The notes beneath the pieces are model-generated. The model was not told the DNA's origin, made no database searches, and saw only the letters and a list, made by a program, of their open reading frames with translations. Positions 12,561 through 25,000 of a DNA stretch of 64,000 bases are shown piece by piece; the first letter of the stretch is position 1, and every line of letters begins with the position of its first letter. Source of the stretch: Stomorhina lunata (taxonomy: Eukaryota; Arthropoda; Insecta; Diptera; Rhiniidae); NCBI GenBank assembly GCA_933228675.1, contig OW121743.1, forward strand, positions 63,482,681 through 63,546,680, written 5' to 3'. A program made the position numbers and the translations under genes.

Positions 12561-13475
12561 TATAGAAAAGTTGACGATTGGAAGACATTTCTATAGAAAA
12601 GTTAACTATAGGAACCCCTTTCTATAGAAATGTTGACTATATCAAGACTATTCTATAGGAAAGTTGACTATAGGAAGACTTTTCTATAGAAAGTTGACTA
12701 TAGGAAGACTTTTCTATAGAAAAGTTGACTATATGAAGACTTTTCTATAGAAAAGTTGACTATAATAAGACTTTCCTATAGAAAAGTTGACTATAGGAAC
12801 CTTTTCTATAGAAAAGTTGACTATAGGAAGACTTTTCTATAGAAAAGTTAACTTTAGGAAGAATTTTCTATAGAAAAATTGACTATAGGAAGACTTTTCT
12901 ATAGAAAGTTGACTATAGGAAGACTTTTCTATAGAAAAGTTGACTATATGAAGACTATTCTATAGAAAAGTTGACTATAATAAAACTTTCCTATAGAAAA
13001 GTTGACTATAGGAACCTTTTCAATAGAAAAGTTGACTATAGGAAGATTTTTCTATAGAAAAGTTGACTATAAGAAGACTTTTCTATAGAAAAATTGACTA
13101 TAGGAAGACTTTTCTATAGAAAAGTCGACTATAGGAATCCTTTTCTATAGAAAAGTTGACTATAGGAAGACTTTTCTATAGAAAAGTCGACTATAGGAAT
13201 CCTTTTCTATAGAAAAGTTGACTATAGGAAGACTTTTCTATAGAAAAGTTGACTATAGGAAGACTTTTGTATGGAAAAGTTGACTTTAGGAAGAATATAG
13301 GAAGACTTTTCTATAGAAAAGTTGATTGTGGGAAGACTTTTGTATAGAAAAGTTGACTGTAGGAAGACTTTTCAATAAAAAAGTTGACTATAGGAAGACT
13401 TTTCTATGGGAAAGTTGACTATAGGAAGATTTTTCTATAGAAAAGTTGACAATAGGAAGACTTTTTTATTTGTAT
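12561..13475. repeat. 31-bp satellite, subfamily 2
   Basis: Continues subfamily 1 with the same 31-bp period and dyad. The linker changes from GATAGGATAAG to TATAGGAAGAC, with a short mixed zone near 12540-12620. Variant blocks (for example TATAATAAGACTTTCC at 12770 and a close relative at 12980) recur about 210 bp apart. Confidence 0.9.
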
Positions 13476-14675
13476 AGAATATATTTGCTTTTAAAAATAT
13501 TAGGCTTTTTAAAATTTTGCTAAATGATTTTAACTTTTCCCATTTTGCTTAAAATTTAAGGAATTATCAACTAAGGCCTTTGATATTATTTAAAAAATAA
13601 ACTGGCAAATGTATCAAATTGTTTATTCCTGATTAAAATTAATATTTTAACGATTTAAATATTTTTATCTAAAACTTTTTCTCTATAATCTTCTTCATTA
13701 CATTGACCTTTCCCTAAGCTCTAAAACTATATATTTTCGGATTACTTTAGTATTTTCCCAAAAAAAACTCTAAATCATTTCGTCCCAACCCCAACTCTTT
13801 ATTTACAAAAAGTATCAAATAACAGACTAGATACTATTTTTATCCCTTTATCAGAGGCTGTCAAAAAATACGAGCAAAAAAAAGTTATAAAATATTTGGA
13901 AAAAAAAACTTTAGCCACCGAAACCCATATCATTTACTTATTTTAATCAAATTTTTAATATTTAATCTTTGATAACAAAATGTACATAAAAAAAATCACA
14001 GAAAATTTTCCAAACCTCAAGCCATGAATGTATAAAATATTCATACATCAAACAATTCAATTCGATACAAAATATACATCAGTCAAATACCCAACAGACC
14101 CAAACCACATTTATTAATAAATACCCAGCAGTTACAAATTGTAGAACTGTCTCCAAAACTAGCAAAGGGTGATTGAATTTTAATATGTACTGAGGCCACA
14201 GAGTATAGGTTCTTAGGTATACAAAAAGTGTTGGTTCTTCGCTTCTAGTAATAACCCCCTTTTAAAACTACAAGTCCTTCTGCTATCTTTGGAGACTCCT
14301 CTTCAATTTGGAACTATAAGGTAGTTAAAGTAATGTTTAATATACATATATATAAGCAATAGGATATTAATGGCATTTTCAAAGCAATTGAGGTGAAAAA
14401 GCGGATTTGCTCAGATTATCTTGTTTACTTTTTTTTTGAAAGAATATTTTAATACGGCCGGAATACACATCTATCAAATTGTCTATGTTTGTGTGTAATT
14501 GCAATTGAATAAATACTTGCACAGACATTTACACAATAAATATTAATGTTCTGTCTATGGGACATGATGTTACTTGTATGATCATACGAGGTTGGGACGA
14601 AATTTTATTTAATTAAAATCATTATAACCTCAACTTTTCCAAAAATATAAAGTACTATTTCAAGTGTAAACTATA
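13476..14675. other. AT-rich unassigned spacer
   Basis: No gene, RNA or tandem repeat seen. Confidence 0.5.
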
Positions 14676-14900
14676 CTTCAATGTCAACTTTTTTATAGAA
14701 AACTCTACCTAACGTCAACCTTTTTCAACAAAAACACTTCCTAACTTTTCTCTTCGAAAACACTTCCTAAAATCAACTTTTCTCTACGAAAACAGTTCCT
14801 AATGTCAACTTTTCTCTACGAAAACTCTTCCTTACATCAACTTTTTTATAGAAAACTCTGTCTTAAGACAGTTTTTCCACGAAAATTTGCTGACCTCTTT
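14676..14900 (-). repeat. Degenerate inverted copy of the 31-bp satellite
   Basis: About six units of roughly 31-33 bp. For example TCAACTTTTCTCTACGAAAA is the inverse of TTTTCTATAGAAAAGTTGA with changes. The orientation is opposite to the arrays at 11.6-13.5 and 15.6-16.1 kb. Decay suggests an old remnant. Confidence 0.7.
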
Positions 14901-15560
14901 CGCTATTGGCCATTTAGTGTAAACTAGTGTTGTACAAAATTCATAACTTTCCCCGACTTTGTTGTTGTTTTCTGTGGTTTTGTGTTTGTAAATATAATTT
15001 TCAATTGTCACTTTTTTGCCAATATTTTTTGATATGTTTTGTTGTATGGCCAAATGTCAAATTGAAAAATGTTGTTTTACATTTTTAACCTTTTTTCAAT
15101 TTATGTTGAGGTTTAAAACTTTTTTATTCTTTACTAACTGTAACTCCCCCACTACCTTAAACACTAAAGCCTTTGTCCAAAGGAACCAAATACATGCAAA
15201 TGAAAAACTTTTAATATTTAAATATTATATCATGAAGAGAGGAAGTAATGAAGTTGGATGGAGTTAATATTTTTAAATAAATACAAAAGCAATGATACAG
15301 GTAAAAGTGATTTTTGCTGTTTGTTTTTTGATATTAATTTAAGCCGATAAAAGATACAAAGAATTTCTTGTTTTGCGGTTATGGTCTTGTTGATAAAAAA
15401 AATGGGTAGCAGGTGATTTGGGGTCATAGTATTTATATAAATATGGAGAGGGGTTTTTGTGGTCAAGAGCTTTCGAAGTTAAAGCTTTGTATTTTTACTA
15501 ATTGATCATGAATTTAAGAATGACGTCAGATGAATCAAAATTTGTGTATTTCTATTAAAT
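14901..15560. other. Unassigned spacer
   Basis: Open frames of 70-83 codons on both strands (14832-15466) overlap one another and show no recognisable domain. Nothing else seen. Confidence 0.45.
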
Positions 15561-16145
15561 AATGTAAAGTTTTCTATAAATATAATTAAAGATAGGAAAA
15601 ATTTTCGATAGGATAAGTTTTCTATAGAAGAACTGACGATAGGATAAGTTTTCTATAGAAAAATTGAAGATAGGATAAATTTTTTATAGAAAAATTGACG
15701 ATAGGATAAGTTTTCTATAGAAAAATTGACGAAAGGATAAGTTTTCTATAGCAAAATTGACGATAGGATTAGTTTTCTATAGAAAAATTGACGATAGGAT
15801 AAGTTTTCTATAGAAAAATTGAAAACAGTTTTCTATACAAAAATTGAACATAGGTAATGTTTTTTATAGAAGAGTTGACCATAGGCAAAGTTTTCTATAG
15901 AAAAATTGACGATAGGAAAAGTTCTCTAAAGTAAAATAGACGATAGGATAAGTTTTCTATAGAAAACTTGACGGTGGACAAAGTTATCTATAGAAAAATT
16001 GACGATAGTCAAAGTTTTCTGTAGAAAAATTGACGACAGGATAAGTTTTCTATACAAAACGAACTATACAAACGACTAGATAAATTTTCTATAGAAAAAT
16101 TGAGAAAAAGGATAAATTTTCGGTAGAAAAATAGGATAAGTTTCC
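15561..16145. repeat. 31-bp satellite, diverged array
   Basis: Units of the same family as 11576-12560 (GATAGGATAAG, TTTTCTATAGAAAA) but with AAATTGACG instead of AAGTTGACG. More indels and truncated units occur towards the right, where it abuts the 12-bp satellite directly. Confidence 0.85.
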
Positions 16146-18330
16146 TATAAGTTATTCTTAGCCTATGTCTTAGTCTATATCTTAGTATATGTCTTAGTCT
16201 ATGTCTTAGCTTATGTCTTAGTCTATGTCTTAGTCTATATCTTAGTCTATGTCTTAGTCTATGTCTTAGTCTATGTCTTAGTCTATGTCTTAGTCTATGT
16301 CTTAGTCTATGTCTTAGTCTATGTCTTAGTCTATGTCTTAGTCTATGTCTTAGTCTATGTCTTAGTCTATGTCTTAGTCTATGTCTTAGTCTATGTCTTA
16401 GTCTATGTCTTAGTCTATGTCTTAGTCTATGTCTTAGTCTTTGTCTTAGTCTATGTCTTAGTCTATGTCTTAGTCTATGTCTTAGTCTATGTCTTAGTCT
16501 ATGTCTTAGTCTATGTCTTAGTCTATGTCTTAGTCTTAGTCTATGTCTTAGTCTATGTCTTAGTCTATGTCTTAGTCTATGTCTTAGTCTATGTCTTAGT
16601 CTATGTCTTAGTCTATGTCTTAGTCTATGTCTTAGTCTATGTCTTAGTCTATGTCTTAGTCTATGTCTTAATCTATGTCTTAGGTATATCTTAGTATATG
16701 TAATACATATTATATATTAGTCTATGTCTTAGTCTATGTCATAGTCTTTGTCTAACTCTATGTCTTAGTCTATGTCTTAATCTATATCTTAGTCTATATC
16801 CTAGTCTATGTTTTAGTCTATGTCTTAGTCTATGTCTTTTCTATATGTCTTAGTCTATGTCTTAGTCTATGTCTTAGTCTATGTCTTAGTCTATGTCTTA
16901 GTCTATGTCTTAGTCTATGTCTTAGTCTATGTCTTAGTCTATGTCTTAGTCTATGTCTTAGTCTATGTCTTAGTCTATGTCTTAGTCTATGTCTTAGTCT
17001 ATGTCTTAGTCTATGTCATAGTCTTTGTCTAACTCTATGTCTTAGTCTTTGTCTTAGTCTATGTCTTAGTCTATGTCTTATTCTATGTCTTAGTCTATGT
17101 CTTAGTTTATGTCTTAGTTTATGTCTTAGTCTATGTCTTAGTCTATGTCTTAGTCAATGTCTTAGCCTATGTCTTAGTCTATGTCTTAGTCTATGTCTTA
17201 ATCTATGTCTTAGGTATATCTTAGTATATGTAATACATATTATATATTAGTCTATGTCTTAGTCTATGTCATAGTCTTTGTCTAACTCTATGTCTTAGTC
17301 TATGTCTTAATCTATATCTTAGTCTATATCCTAGTCTATGTTTTAGTCTATGTCTTAGTCTATGTCTTTTCTATATGTCTTAGTCTATGTCTTTTCTGTA
17401 TGTCTTAGTCTATGTCTTAGTCTATGTCTTAGTCTATGTCTTAGTCTATGTCTTATTCTATGTCTTAGTCTATGTCTTAGTCTATGTCTTAGTCTATGTC
17501 TTAGTCTATGTCTTAGTCTATGTCTTAGTCTATGTCTTAATCTATGTCTTAGGTATATCTTAGTATATGTAATACATATTATATATTAGTCTATGTCTTA
17601 GTCTATGTCATAGTCTTTGTCTAACTCTATGTCTTAGTCTATGTCTTAATCTATATCTTAGCCTATATCCTAGTCTATGTTTTAGTCTATGTCTTAGTCT
17701 ATGTCTTTTCTATATGTCTTAGTCTATGTCTTAGTCTATGTCTTAGTCTATGTCTTAGTCTATGTCTTAGTCTATGTCTTAGTCTATGTCTTAGTCTATG
17801 TCTTAGTCTATGTCTTAGTCTATGTCTTAGTCTATGTCTTAGTCTATGTCTTAGTCTATGTCATAGTCTTTGTCTAACTCTATGTCTTAGTCTTTGTCTT
17901 AGTCTATGTCTTAGTCTATGTCTTATTCTATGTCTTAGTCTATGTCTTAGTTTATGTCTTAGTTTATGTCTTAGTCTATGTCTTAGTCTATGTCTTAGTC
18001 AATGTCTTAGCCTATGCCTTAGTCTATGTCTTAGTCTATGTCTTAATCTATGTCTTAGGTATATCTTAGTATATGTAATACATATTATATATTAGTCTAT
18101 GTCTTAGTCTATGTCATAGTCTTTGTCTAACTCTATGTCTTAGTCTATGTCTTAATCTATATCTTAGTCTATATCCTAGTCTATGTTTTAGTCTATGTCT
18201 TAGTCTATGTCTTTTCTATATGTCTTAGTCTATGTCTTTTCTGTATGTCTTAGTCTATGTCTTAGTCTATGTCTTAGTCTATGTCTTAGTCTATGTCTTA
18301 GTCTATGCTTTAGTATATGCATTTTTCTAT
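16146..18330 (+). repeat. 12-bp satellite (GTCTATGTCTTA)n, array 1
   Basis: Tandem 12-bp units with a higher-order structure. A block including TTAGGTATATCTTAG and ATGTAATACATATTATATA occurs four times, at about 16681, 17211, 17550 and 18056 (spacings 530, 339 and 506 bp). Long open frames (YVLV, LSLC repeats) arise only from the 12-bp period. The array degrades into poly-T rich sequence at its right end. Confidence 0.95.
17008..17220 (+). repeat. Diagnostic higher-order block of the 12-bp satellite
   Basis: An ordered series of variant units (CATAGTCTTTG, CTAACTCTATG, TCTTTG, TTATTC, two GTTTATG, GTCAATG, GCCTATG, AATCTATG, GGTATATC). The same order recurs at 17850-18065 in this array and, reverse-complemented, at about 27947-28155 in array 3. 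Confidence 0.85.
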
Positions 18331-19383
18331 ATCTTAGTCTTTGTCTTTGGTTATTTCTGTTTCTGTGTTTTTTTTTTTTTTTATATGTGATAGTTTTAAT
18401 CTATATTTTTTTGTTGTAACACACATTTTTTGTCTCGTTGTTATTCGCTGTATTTAGTCTTAAAACTTTTTAAAATTTTAAATATTATATAATAGTAAAG
18501 TGTTAATATTATAATTAAAATAAATACATGTCAATGTTTATAAGATAAATTAGAAAACTATTTGACTCATAAGTGAGTTTTCACCAAATAGAGGTTTAGT
18601 TTCAATTGAATAATGCTTTTTTATCTTCTGTAGAAAATATTATATCATTGTATTTGTATGGATACGGATACAGCTGCAAGTACATACAAGAGACCACACA
18701 ATGCCGCAGAATATTGGAATAAAAGGATGTATATAATTTTTTTTTTCGTTTAAAAAAAAAAAGAAAATTTAATTAATTGAGTGTAATTTTATTTTTTATC
18801 TAATATTTCAGTGAAAGCTAAGTACAGTGGTTGCAAATAATGCAAAAATTGCTCCCTGTAAGCTCAAAGGATCTAAGACCAGGCTAGATTACTGTATTTA
18901 CCTTTAATTGATTTTAAATATTGTACACTTTTTATGATTTTAGACACTACTTAACAAAAGAAGGGTTATCAAACACAAAGTCTTCAATTTAAAAGATGTC
19001 CCAATATCGATTCATTTTAAAAGATTATTTATATATTCTCTGATCCCCATATTATTTTGATACATTTCCAAGGGTATTCAAACAAATCTTTTTTTTCTCT
19101 AAAGTTATTTTATTCTACTACTCTTAACTACTATAGAATATAAAATATAGGGACTCTTTTATTCCGTTCTTTGTATTTCAACAATTTACGTTGTTCATTC
19201 GTTTTATACCGAGTGTTAATTGAACTCAACACACTAATGGAAAAGGGATTTAATGTAATTATTTAGCAGCATTACAAAAAAAAGAGGACCTCAGCTAAAA
19301 AGGAAAAAATCATGAACTATGTAGAGTATTGAAACAATTTCTAAGTAAACATGAAATCATAATGGTCATGGAGCAATGAATAT
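18331..19383. other. Unassigned AT-rich spacer
   Basis: No gene or repeat recognised. Confidence 0.5.
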
Positions 19384-19643
19384 GTACACTAAAAAAAAAA
19401 AATTATGGTAACTGTGATCATAAACATGTTGAATCATAACATGATTAGGATTATATTGAAATATTATAATTTCATGATTAAGTATTTTAAATTCTCATTC
19501 CTAGATGTTAAACTAACAATTTTATAATTGCATCGTCTCTGTAATAAGTTTTCTGAACTTTTGTTATAATATTATCACTTCAAACCATAATATGATTAAG
19601 TGATTAACAGATTCTCATTTAACCATGTTTTTCTCTGTGTGTA
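19384..19643. mobile_element. Candidate MITE with imperfect TIRs
   Basis: The left end TACACTAAAAAAAAAA then TTATGGTAAC is roughly inverse to the right end GGTTAAATG.. / ..TTTTTCTCTGTGTGTA. TA on both sides could be a Tc1/mariner-type target duplication. The interior is non-coding with several CATGATTA/CATAATATGATT motifs. TIR identity is modest. Confidence 0.35.
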
Positions 19644-20363
19644 ATTGAAGTGAGTGCATTGCACGTTTTTATATAACAACTTTAGAAGGAAATAATTCTT
19701 CGAGTAATGGTACAAAGAAATGTACTAAAAGAAATTAAACTGGATCCCTGTATTGTTCTGAAAGAAAGTATATGGTTTTGTTGTGGAAAAGACATACAAC
19801 CTATGAGTTTGAAGGAACTACGCTCAAAACTGTGACATGATTTTAAGTAAAATTATTTAAGTTAATTTTTAACTCCGAAAAAAACTAAATGCTAGCAAAC
19901 CAAGAAATGACACATTTAAAATATCCACCCACACAGAAATAGTTCCTCAAAAGGCCAAAACAAGATTTTTTGATCAAGTCACAATTGTTTATTTTGTTTA
20001 TTTCTTATCACAGTTTTTTCAAAAATACATATATAATATTCAACTTTTGTTTTATACTGCTATTAATTTCACCTCATCTTTAGCACATTTCCCTCACTTT
20101 ACTCAAATATTTTGTTTGGTTGCTCAAAAATCTATCCCAAAGATTTCTACCATGACAATGACAATCACCTTTTTTGCCGGATATTGCCGTTTTATTGACG
20201 GATGTTATTAACAATGACATAGTGCACTTAAGAGATACATTCTATTGCAAAATTTTGTAAAGATATTTTATAAAGTGTTTTAACATTTTATGGGAAATTG
20301 AACTTCTCAGGACATTTGCAAAGGATAGATGTTCTGAGTTGAAATGTTTTGATTGATATTTAA
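19644..20363. other. Unassigned spacer
   Basis: Nothing recognised. Confidence 0.5.
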
Positions 20364-20493
20364 TGTGGGGTTTATATAACTCAAGCGGCTAACGATTGAG
20401 TGAAATTTACATGTATTTTGTTTTTATTACAATAACAAAACACATGTAAATTTCACTCAAACGTCAGCCACTTGAGTTATATAAACCCCACAT
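20364..20493. repeat. 130-bp near-perfect palindrome
   Basis: The left arm starts TGTGGGGTTTATATAACTC and the right arm ends GAGTTATATAAACCCCACA. Arms pair over about 60 bp with three mismatches near the middle (CGGCTAACGA versus TGGCTGACGT) and almost no loop. It could be a small palindromic MITE or a long-hairpin RNA source. Confidence 0.85.
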
Positions 20494-20614
20494 AAATTTT
20501 TTAGATTTCTAAAAATTTAAATTTAAATTTTTTAGATTTCTAAAAAAGAGATACGAATAGAATTTTAATAAGCTGAAGATGTTTGCGGTATTTCTAATTT
20601 CGCGTTGAAAATAA

Positions 20615-20800
20615 GTTATACTTCTGTCTGTCTATCTGTTTGTCTGTCTGTCTGTCTCTATGTCTGTTTGTCTGTCTGTCAATCTGTCTGTCTGTCTGTT
20701 GAAGGCACGATAGGGCTTTTATAAAAGGACCAAGCTCACTAAAACTAGCACAATAAAGTCTTATGTGAATACCAACCAGTTGTCACAATCTTAAAAAAGC
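20615..20800 (-). mobile_element. Family B-type fragment with GTCY tract
   Basis: Interrupted CTGT/CTGTTTGT tract at 20623-20702. It is followed by GGCACGATAGGGC and CAATAAAGTCTTATGTGAAT, which match the minus-orientation body of B2 (about 5170-5240 and 5550-5580). Both ends are missing. Confidence 0.55.
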
Positions 20801-21008
20801 CTTAAAAAAAACTTAAAATCATCGATATTTCGAAAAGCAGGGCCCTATTTCACTAAACTACAATTCTACAAGTTTACAAGTTACAATTACAAGTCTAATT
20901 CTTACAAGTGCTGTTCAGTTGTGTTTCATTAAAATTTTCACAACAATTGTAGCTTTTTGGACTTGTAAACTACAATTTCCACAATTACAATTTCTAAAAA
21001 ACAATTAT

Positions 21009-22104
21009 CAGGGGTGTCATAGAAACCAATTTCATTGGTATTGGTTTTAAAAACGACAAAAAAATTAAATTGGTGTCATGAATTCCAATATTAAAGTTCG
21101 AGCTACATTTTCTATTGGTTTTAAGTGTCACAGAAAATAATATTATTGGTTTAGTATTGGAAATAAACCAAGCAACTTACAGTTAACAGATTTCATTTCA
21201 AAATTGGTCTATCAATTTAAAACAAAGGCGTTACTGGCCAACTGGTGCCTTTTTCGATTTAAAGATCCACTAAGAACAGATTTTTGAAAATTTGGCCCTG
21301 TGGGGGATAAAAAAGGGAAAATTCAATAACGCAATAATTTCCAAACTAAAAACAATAGAACCAAAATTTAAATCGAGTTTGGATCAGTTACAAAAATAAC
21401 AGTACAAGTGGTAAGTACTTTTCGAAAAAAGGGGAGAAAAAGAGCAAAAATATTTTTGGTACTTTTTAGCTTTAACTTTCAAATAAAAAGAGATGGGTGA
21501 AAAGTTTACATAGCATTTTTTATCATGTAATAAGATAAAAACAAGTTTTGGTACTTTTTTGTGTCTTGGGAATCAATGAACCGTATCGACCAAGATAAAG
21601 AATATCAAAAATGGGGAAAATTGTAAGGCTAGAATATTCTTTGTGTGGAGGTACTGGCGAAGCAAATGCATATCAACATATTTGTTTGCAATTTAATTAA
21701 TATCGCATCTAAGTGACAAGTGATTGGCTGTGGTTTGTTTCTTGGTGTAGGTAGATTACATTTTTTCCAGTCCGCAGTTCGGTCATTTCATGATATTGGG
21801 GTATACAAGCTTCATTTGTCCAAATAGTAGCGTTTTCTCTATACCTCTACCACAAACATCACAAAAAACTGAAAATTTTTCTTTAAATAATTTTCTTTAA
21901 TAATTTTTATTTTATATTTTTATTTTATTTTTGATGTTTCAATAAAATTTCAAATGAAATAATAAAAAAATTGATTCGAACATTTTGTTTGATTTAAAAC
22001 CAATAATAACAAAACTGACTTGGTTTCATGACACCAAATATAACCGGTATTGGTTTTCAAAACCGAGAAATTTAAAAACTGACTTGGTTTCTTTGACACC
22101 CCTG
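21009..22104. mobile_element. Non-autonomous hAT-like element nested in the foldback element
   Basis: The left end CAGGGGTGTCATAGAAACCA and the right end TGGTTTCTTTGACACCCCTG are inverted. Subterminal repeats of ACTTGGTTTC, GGTATTGGTTTT and GGTGTCATGA recur in inverse at both ends. CAGGGGTGTC fits hAT termini. The expected 8-bp target duplication is not evident. The interior is non-coding. The element abuts the left FB-like TIR. Confidence 0.6.
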
Positions 22105-22576
22105 TATAATAAAATAAAATATTTTGATAAATATATGGTGTCAAATAAAAAATACGATTTTTATGAAATTTTATATATATGTATATTCTCCTAGCCTAGA
22201 CAATCTTTACACTTCTTCAAAATTTTTTATTTAGCTTTGGTTCAAATTTTATGGCGGTTCAAAGTTCGTTTTTTTCAATATTTTTTCAGAAACATACCCA
22301 TTTATACGCCTATAACTTTTGATACGGTTATCAGATTTTTATAAGACTATTCTCATATTTTAGCATATGCCCTGTATGTTGTGTATTTTATGCTCTTTTA
22401 ATTAAAAAGTTAAGAAAAATATTTTTGTTTTCCGATCCACCATGAGCCCATTTTTTGGTTTTAGTATTTTGTTGTCTATACTATTATTCACATTTGAGAG
22501 AATGATAAAGAAAATGGAAGATATGCTTTTTGAGATATCCTTGAGTCAAGGACATCATTGATCTCCCTTGTTCTGC

Positions 22577-22900
22577 ATACGCTTCATCACTATAGGTGGA
22601 AAGGGTATTATAAGTTTGGGCTGATATATATAACGCATAGAAATATTGGACTTAGTTAGACCACCTTTTAGTATAACAACGGATTTAGAATTATTTACTT
22701 CCTGAGCCGATTAAACGATGTCAGTCCGTCCGTCCATCTGGCTGAACGGCTGGCTGGACCCCTATGTAAATCTTGTAATCAAAGCACATTTCGCAATTCT
22801 CAAGATAATTTGATTAAATTTGGCAAAAACAATTATTTTGGTAGTGTGCTATTAAAATTCATCAAAGTAAACTAAATTCGTCAAGGTACACTAAGTAATG
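22577..22900 (-). mobile_element. Family D (DINE-like) fragment
   Basis: Matches 62872-63160: ATAGGTGGAAAGGGTATTAT, GTCCGTCCGTCC, CTGGCTGGACCC, GTAAATCTTGTAATCAAA. It is the 3' part in minus orientation, inside the foldback-like element. Confidence 0.65.
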
Positions 22901-23288
22901 GACTATTATTAATCGAAACATATTTAAAAACAAATCAAATAAATAAATGGTAATTAATATTGATTTAATTTTGTGTTAATTTTAACTAATTTTTATTAAA
23001 AAATATTTAAAAACCAAATTTGAATTCAATTTATCATTCACTTGTAACTTGTAAAATTTTTTTGAGAGTCTCCGTCGACCCTATGCTTTTTTCTACAATT
23101 CTACAAGTGTACAAGTACAAATTTAGATTAGTGAAACAAAACGACTTGTAAACTTATGAATTGTCAAAATCACTTGTAGCTACAAACTTGTAATTGTATT
23201 TAACTGAAACACAATTATTTACAAGTTCACAATTTTACAGGCAAAAACACTTGTAATTGTAAACTTGTAGCTTAGTGAAATAGGGCCC

Positions 23289-23930
23289 AGGTCTGCATCA
23301 CAAAAAAATATTTAACAAAATTCTAATTAAAAGAATATGTATAAAACTAGCCCAGATTTAAAAATAAGACCCCATGAATCCATTTGATATTCTTAATAAG
23401 AAATATCTATATAATATCATTCCTTTTATTTTCTACCTAGGCTTTAAAAATAAATTTTATATTATCACAGCAACCCAATTTCTTCCTAAATCGACTTTAT
23501 ACTTTGTAGGTTTTTTGTAATTAGATACTAGTGTGAGTTAACTGTGACCACCAACCCTAAAAGACATTAACGTATTTAGTTGCTTTTAATTACAAATTCT
23601 AAACAGATTCTTTTTGCAAAATAAACAGATTTATTTGCTAAAAGTTTATTGCCCTTACCATTACTTTTACTTTAATACAATAATACAACACGAGTATTAT
23701 TAGAGTTTTTCTTATTTTCTCTTTGACAATTAAAGAAACACAAAGTCCATAATAAAAACAGCAATAATAAATCTGTGTTAACTTTTTGTTGCCAATACCA
23801 ACAAGCCAACTGACCTCAACAGAAACACACACATCTATGTATATATAGAAAATACACATACATATGTTTATTAGGGTGAAGCAAGTCTAAAGTCGAGTGT
23901 AGACCTAAAATTTTAAAGGTTTTCTAATAG
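23289..23930. other. Unassigned spacer
   Basis: An open frame at 23638-23859 (minus) has no recognisable domain. Nothing else seen. Confidence 0.45.
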
Positions 23931-25000
23931 ACTAAGCCATTGAATAAGACATAGACTAAGACATAGACATAAACTAAGACATATACTAAGACATAGACTA
24001 TGACATAGACTAAGACATAGGCTAAGACATAGACTAAGACATAGGCATAAACTAAGACATATACTAAGACATAGACTATGACATAGACTAAGACATAGGC
24101 TAAGACATAGACTAAGACATAGACTCAGACATAGACTAAGACATACACTAAGACATAGACTAAGACATAAACTAAGACATAGCCTAAGACATAGACTAAG
24201 TCAAAGACTAAGACATAGACTAAGACATAGACTAAGTCATAGACTAAGACATTAACTAAGTAAAAGACTAAGATAAAGACAAAGACATAGACTAAGATAT
24301 AGACTAAGAAATAGACTAAGACATAGACTAAGACATAGACTAAGACATAGACTAAGACATAGACTAAGACATAGACTAAGACATAGACTAAGACATAGAC
24401 TAAGACATAGACTGAGACATAGACTAAGACATAGACTAAGACATAGACTAAGACATAGACTAAGACATAGACTAAGACATAGACTAAGACATGGAATAAG
24501 ACATAGACTAAGACGTAGACTAAGACATAGACTAAGACATAGACTAAGACATAGACTAAGACATAGACTAAGACATAGACTAAGACATAGACTAAGACAT
24601 AGACTAAGACATAGATATAGACTAAGACATAGACTAAGACATAGATATAGACTAAGACATAGACTAAGACATAGACTAAGACATAGACTAAGACATAGAC
24701 TAAGACATAGACTAAGACATAGACTAAGACATAGACTAAGACATAGACTAAGACATAGACTAAGGCATAGACTTAGACATAGACAAAGACACAGACTAAG
24801 ATATAGACTAAGACATAGACTAAGACATAGACTAAGACATAGACTAAGACATAGACTAAGACATAGACTAAGACATAGACTGAGACATAGCCTAAGACAT
24901 AGACTCAAACATAGACTAAGACATAGACTAATACATAGGCTAAGGCAAAGACTAAGACATAGGCTAAGACAAAGACTAAGACATAGCGTATGACATAGAT
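23931..25000 (-). repeat. 12-bp satellite array 2 (reverse orientation)
   Basis: Units read ACTAAGACATAG on the plus strand, so it is inverted relative to array 1. It has its own markers: CATAGATATAGACTAAG occurs twice near 24610-24650, and a duplicated left segment (ACATAAACTAAGACATATAC at 23966 and 24049). The 218-codon LSLC frame on the minus strand is a translation of the repeat. Confidence 0.95.

Larger units (their letters stand above)
20841..23288. mobile_element. Foldback-like element with long internally repetitive TIRs
   Basis: The left terminus GGGCCCTATTTCACTAA and the right terminus TTAGTGAAATAGGGCCC are perfect inverses. Each is followed inward by 150-200 bp of permuted ACAAGTTTACAAGT / ACAATTACAAG subrepeats (20841-21005 and 23085-23288). 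Long subrepeat-built TIRs resemble Drosophila FB elements. The interior is filled by other repeats (21009-22104 and 22577-22900). No transposase and no clear target duplication were seen. Confidence 0.65.
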
